This document shows positions 14,917 through 17,736 of a stretch of DNA of 17,736 nt, piece after piece; the first letter of the stretch is position 1; the number at the start of each line of letters is the position of its first letter. A program made the translations under genes and the position numbers. The notes beneath the pieces are model-generated. The model was not told the DNA's origin and made no database searches. It saw only the letters and a program-made list of their open reading frames with translations. This stretch comes from DATKCJ01 sp035513275 (GTDB lineage Bacteria; Verrucomicrobiota; Verrucomicrobiia; Opitutales; Opitutaceae): positions 1-17,736 of the forward strand of contig DATKCJ010000036.1 in the NCBI GenBank assembly GCA_035513275.1, written 5' to 3'.

Positions 14917-15924
14917 TCAGATTTCCCCGACGAGCGTGAACTCCTCACGATCGTGAAAAAGATGTCGAACAGCGAGCCGTGTGCACAACCTCGCCGGGCT
15001 TCGCGACGAGCGACGCACGGTTTCCAGAAGCGCGATTGCGTCCGTGCGGCCGAACTTCAGGTTCACGACAAACCGGCGGCACCATTTCTCCGCGACCCAT
15101 CGGTGCACGAGATCGAGCACATGATGCGGCTCCTCGACGAGATCGCAGAACAACCAGTCGAAGCGCTCGCCCGGCTCAGGGTGGAACTTGAACGCATCCT
15201 CGCGCAAGTGCCGGATGCCTGCATGCCCGAGGGCGCCGCCTTTCATCGGACCGTTGTCGACCGCAGTGACAATTGCTCCGCGCCGCGCCGCGCTGTAGCT
15301 CCAGCCGCCGGGCGCCGCGCCGAGATCGGCGACTGTCTCGCCTGACGACGGTTCCACTCCGGCGATTCCGTAAGCCTCCTCGACCTTCAAGTAGCTGCGT
15401 GACGGCGCGAGCGGATCGTCGCCCATCCGTCGCTGTCCGCCGAGCCACGTTTCGCGCGAGGCAAAGAGCCTTCCGAAATCCGCGGCCCACACGAAGAGCC
15501 CGCGCACGGGCCCGCTGCCACGGGGAGTATCGTCACGAGCCAGCCGCGCGACACGCGCGACTCGTTTCTTCAATGCATCCTTGAACGCTGACTCCACGGA
15601 GCCGAGGCGCCGTCCGAGCCCAGGCACCTCGATCGGCGCTGCGAACACCATCGGCCACTCGCAATCGACTTTCTCCCCGCGAAGCGAAGTCGTGAACCAT
15701 TCCAAAAGCGCGCCCGCGATCTGGTTGACGCCGTCTCCACGCAACTCAGCCGGATCAAGCATCGCACGGTGCGCGAAGCACAAATCGAGCGTCGCCGCCT
15801 CCGGCTGGCCGGCCGGTGTCTCAACGCGGATCCAACCCGCGCCCGACTCGACCGGGCGCCAGCCGCACGCAGCCGCCTCGGCGCGCGCGACATCTTCAAA
15901 ACCTGACTGACAGACAAGGATCAT
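14917..15924 (-). CDS. rlmM: RlmM-like 23S rRNA 2'-O-ribose methyltransferase
   Basis: A 335-residue SAM-dependent methyltransferase of the FtsJ/RrmJ fold. It resembles RlmM, which methylates C2498 of 23S rRNA. The N-terminus (MILVCQSGFEDVARAEAAAC) matches the THUMP-type start of RlmM. The SAM motif is DLGAAPGGWSY (200-210). The catalytic Lys-Asp-Lys-Glu set is visible as Lys180 (SRSYLKVEEA), Asp261 (FCDLVEEP), Lys290 (VVNLKFGR) and Glu328 (REEFTLVGE). It is about 30 residues shorter than the E. coli enzyme. The ATG at 15924 gives the conserved start. The gene begins the minus-strand run that continues through the SpoU-type methyltransferase and the sigma-54 activator. The symbol is by similarity; the exact target is unproven. 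Confidence 0.88.
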   Translation of the reverse strand: MILVCQSGFEDVARAEAAACGWRPVESGAGWIRVETPAGQPEAATLDLCFAHRAMLDPAELRGDGVNQIAGALLEWFTTSLRGEKVDCEWPMVFAAPIEVPGLGRRLGSVESAFKDALKKRVARVARLARDDTPRGSGPVRGLFVWAADFGRLFASRETWLGGQRRMGDDPLAPSRSYLKVEEAYGIAGVEPSSGETVADLGAAPGGWSYSAARRGAIVTAVDNGPMKGGALGHAGIRHLREDAFKFHPEPGERFDWLFCDLVEEPHHVLDLVHRWVAEKWCRRFVVNLKFGRTDAIALLETVRRSSRSPARLCTRLAVRHLFHDREEFTLVGEI

Positions 15925-15940
15925 TGATCAGCACTTCCCG

Positions 15941-16003
15941 TGTAGGTGGCGTGCTCGTCGCGCCACTCGCTCGAATTTGTTGCGCGCAAGCGCGCAACCT
16001 ACA
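15941..16003. repeat. REP pair (BIME-like) upstream of the RlmM-like gene
   Basis: Bounded by TGTAGG and CCTACA. The first unit has the stem GTGGCG/CGCCAC (15946-15951, 15961-15966). The second, inverted, unit has GTTGCGCGC/GCGCGCAAC (15979-15987, 15990-15998), whose core is identical to the first unit of the cluster at 5113-5163. The same two unit types are thus paired at two distant sites. Confidence 0.82.
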
Positions 16004-16022
16004 ACCGGAATCTCTACTCCCC

Positions 16023-16080
16023 TGTAGGTGGCGCGCTCGCCGCGCCACTCCGCTGGCTTTGTTGGACGCAAGAGCCTACA
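16023..16080. repeat. REP pair (BIME-like) overlapping the end of the cardiolipin synthase gene
   Basis: Bounded by TGTAGG and CCTACA. The first unit has an 8-bp stem GTGGCGCG/CGCGCCAC (16028-16035, 16041-16048). The inverted second unit (16061-16080) is a different, degenerate type (TGTAGGCTCTTGCGTCCAAC). The TAG within its terminal GTAGG is the stop codon of the cardiolipin synthase gene. Confidence 0.8.
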
Positions 16081-17527
16081 AATACGGCGTGAAAAGTCGT
16101 GCGACGCCGTCGCGCACTTTCGCAGGAAGCGAGCGGCCATTGACGCTGTCGAGCGTCAGTTCGCGGGCCCCGACGAGGCGCTGGTCGAGGATCGCAGTGA
16201 GCCGCCCCGCAAGCGCGGAATCGAACACCTCGAGATTGAACTCGAAATTCAACCGCAAGCTGCGCGCGTCCCAGTTGGCCGAGCCGACAAACGACCAAGC
16301 ATCGTCCACGATCATCACCTTGCCGTGGTCGAACGCACCGTGGGTCAGCCACACGCGGCAGCCGTGCACGAGAATCTGCCACATTTGCGCCATCGCAGCC
16401 CAATGCATGAACGGCAGATTGTTTCCCTCGGGGAGAATCAGTTGCACCGAGACGCCGCGCATCGCCGCCACGTTGATCGCATTGAGCAGCGCGGGATCGG
16501 GCAGGAAATACGGCGTCTGGATGCGCACGCTCCGACGCGCGGCTGCGAGCCCACCGAGCAGTGCCCACCGGAGCTTGTCGAAGTCCTCGTCGGGTCCGTC
16601 CGAGATTCCGCGCGCAAACGCAGTCCCGCTGGGCGTGGGTGTGAGAGTTGGAAACCACGCGTCGCCCCCGAGCACCTCGCCTGTCGTAAACACCCAGTCC
16701 TCCGCGAACGCCTCCTGCAGATGTCCGACCACAGGGCCTTCGACCTTGAAGTGGAGGTCGCGCACGGGGTTGCGGGGATTCGACGCGATCATACAGGACT
16801 CGCGGATGTTGATGCCCCCGGTGAACCCAATCCTGCCGTCCGCAACCAGGATCTTCCTGTGAGTGCGCAGGTTCACGGAACCGATATGGCCGTGGCGGAG
16901 CGGCGCCATGAATTTCGCGAACGGCACGCCCTCCTTCTTCAGCGCGCGGAAGATCGTCGGAAACGAGTAGCGCGATCCGAGGTAGTCGACGAGCACGCGC
17001 ACCTCGACGCCGCGCCGGACAGCGGCTCCGAGGGTTGCGGCGAATTGTTTCCCGGCGCTGTCGTTGTCGAATATGTAGCTGCAGAAACTCACCGAATGCC
17101 TCGCCTCGTCGATCGCGCGCAGCATCTCGGGAAACGCCTGATCGCCGTCGACCAGCGCCGTGATTGCGTTTCCCGGCAGCACGGACCGCGTGCCCTCCTG
17201 GTCCATGTAGCCGACATGGTCGGCGAGGTGCTTTGCCCCATCCGGCAGCAAAGCCGCCACCTCCGATTTGTTCGCACCGGGCTCGGCGCCCCCGCGGACT
17301 CGCTCGCGGTCCCTGAAGACAATCGCCGCACGCCGGCGGATTCGATTGATTCCCATCAGCAGGTAGAGCAACGGGCCGACAAGCGGTGAGAACCAGATCA
17401 GGGCCACCCACAGCACGGTCGCTTGCGCGTTGCGCTTGTAGATGATCGCATGACTCGACGCTGTGACCGCGGCGGCGATCGACACAACGCTGAGCAGTAG
17501 GGGCCAGAACTCGCGGAGTAGTTCCAC
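16076..17527 (-). CDS. Cardiolipin synthase-type phospholipase D-family protein
   Basis: A 483-residue inner-membrane enzyme that would join two phosphatidylglycerol molecules into cardiolipin. Two N-terminal transmembrane segments (about residues 7-29 and 36-58) form the PLDNc region. Two complete HKD catalytic motifs follow: His223-Lys225-Asp230 (THRKILVAD) and His401-Lys403-Asp408 (DHGKVMIVD), each with its downstream GG/GSANWD element. The closing residues LFTPYL resemble the conserved C-terminus of the ClsA group. Length is normal for the family. The start is a GTG at 17527; the next in-frame ATG (residue 58) would remove both membrane segments. The stop codon lies in a REP unit. Divergent from the gene starting at 17638; no operon partner. 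The cls paralogue class (A, B or C) is not certain, so no symbol is given. Confidence 0.94.
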   Translation of the reverse strand: MELLREFWPLLLSVVSIAAAVTASSHAIIYKRNAQATVLWVALIWFSPLVGPLLYLLMGINRIRRRAAIVFRDRERVRGGAEPGANKSEVAALLPDGAKHLADHVGYMDQEGTRSVLPGNAITALVDGDQAFPEMLRAIDEARHSVSFCSYIFDNDSAGKQFAATLGAAVRRGVEVRVLVDYLGSRYSFPTIFRALKKEGVPFAKFMAPLRHGHIGSVNLRTHRKILVADGRIGFTGGINIRESCMIASNPRNPVRDLHFKVEGPVVGHLQEAFAEDWVFTTGEVLGGDAWFPTLTPTPSGTAFARGISDGPDEDFDKLRWALLGGLAAARRSVRIQTPYFLPDPALLNAINVAAMRGVSVQLILPEGNNLPFMHWAAMAQMWQILVHGCRVWLTHGAFDHGKVMIVDDAWSFVGSANWDARSLRLNFEFNLEVFDSALAGRLTAILDQRLVGARELTLDSVNGRSLPAKVRDGVARLFTPYL

Positions 17528-17540
17528 GGAATAGATTCAA

Positions 17541-17562
17541 GGGGCTAAACCCCGCGCCTACA
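17541..17562. repeat. Single REP-type unit, GTAGGCGCGGGG type
   Basis: On the minus strand it reads TGTAGGCGCGGGGTTTAGCC and then CC, forming a GGGG-CTAAA-CCCC-type hairpin after the GTAGG start. It lies 13 bases upstream of the cardiolipin synthase start codon, in the divergent region. Confidence 0.6.
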
Positions 17563-17637
17563 ACCGTTCTGAGGCCTCCCCGTAAATCGCAGGTTTCCAC
17601 TCGCAAAACCGCGGGCGCGCGCCAACTTTCCCCCACC

Positions 17638-17736
17638 ATGCCGATCGATTACCTGCAATCCACCATGCCCCAGAACCTCCCCGTGCGAGCCCACAATGAG
17701 GACGAGGACAATGACGACGAAAATGCCGGGAAGGCG
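17638..17736 (+). CDS. Start of an unrecognised plus-strand gene (partial)
   Basis: ATG at 17638 opens a frame to the window edge with no stop (33 codons). The N-terminus is MPIDYLQSTMPQNLPVRAHN followed by a run of Asp, Glu and Asn (EDEDNDDEN). No domain is visible yet and I do not assign a family. No clear ribosome site precedes the ATG. It is divergent from the cardiolipin synthase gene. Confidence 0.5.
   Translation, partial: MPIDYLQSTMPQNLPVRAHNEDEDNDDENAGKA

Noticed and set aside
16014..17639. Long open frames on both strands over the cardiolipin synthase region
   Set aside because: Only the frame 17527-16076 carries two HKD motifs and membrane segments; the others are GC-driven shadows.

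Overview
The window looks like a chromosomal segment of a GC-rich Gram-negative bacterium, most likely Verrucomicrobiota of the Opitutaceae type. That placement is an inference. It rests on a secreted beta-propeller protein carrying two copies of a C-terminal domain I associate with Opitutae, on GTAG-type REP palindromes between genes, and on outer-membrane and signal-peptide-bearing proteins. No rRNA, tRNA, CRISPR array, insertion sequence or phage gene was seen.

Layout. (1) 1-1287: the 3' part of an RNase E/G gene on the plus strand, closed by a strong hairpin terminator. (2) 1334-2308: a promoter with two matching inverted-repeat operators drives a DUF2975 membrane protein and a 69-residue XRE-type regulator, a compact and probably self-regulated pair. 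(3) 2344-5055: a secreted Sel1-repeat protein with a degenerate trypsin-like domain (minus strand), divergent from a membrane-anchored protein of unknown function (plus strand). (4) 5113-6286: a gene of the family usually labelled 3-methyladenine DNA glycosylase, flanked by two REP-type repeat clusters. (5) 6295-15924: a long run of minus-strand genes. In transcription order these are an RlmM-like 23S rRNA methyltransferase, a TrmH/SpoU-family RNA methyltransferase, an NtrC-family sigma-54 activator, two paralogous small exported coiled-coil proteins, an outer-membrane beta-barrel, a membrane sensor histidine kinase and an exported beta-propeller protein. (6) 15941-17562: more REP clusters around a cardiolipin synthase-type gene. 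(7) 17638-end: the first codons of an unrecognised plus-strand gene.

The most interesting part is 6295-14083. Each of the two small exported paralogues (about 57% identical by hand count) is preceded by a near-perfect sigma-54 (-24/-12) promoter and followed by its own terminator. A sigma-54 activator gene lies just upstream, and a histidine kinase is encoded with an outer-membrane barrel just downstream. The arrangement resembles the zinc/envelope-stress system ZraPSR (a small periplasmic coiled-coil protein made under control of a kinase and a sigma-54 activator), but the small proteins carry a conserved N-terminal motif (PNGLGxGxxN) that I do not recognise from Spy, CpxP or ZraP. I infer a sigma-54-dependent envelope-sensing module; the signal and the link between kinase and regulator are unproven.
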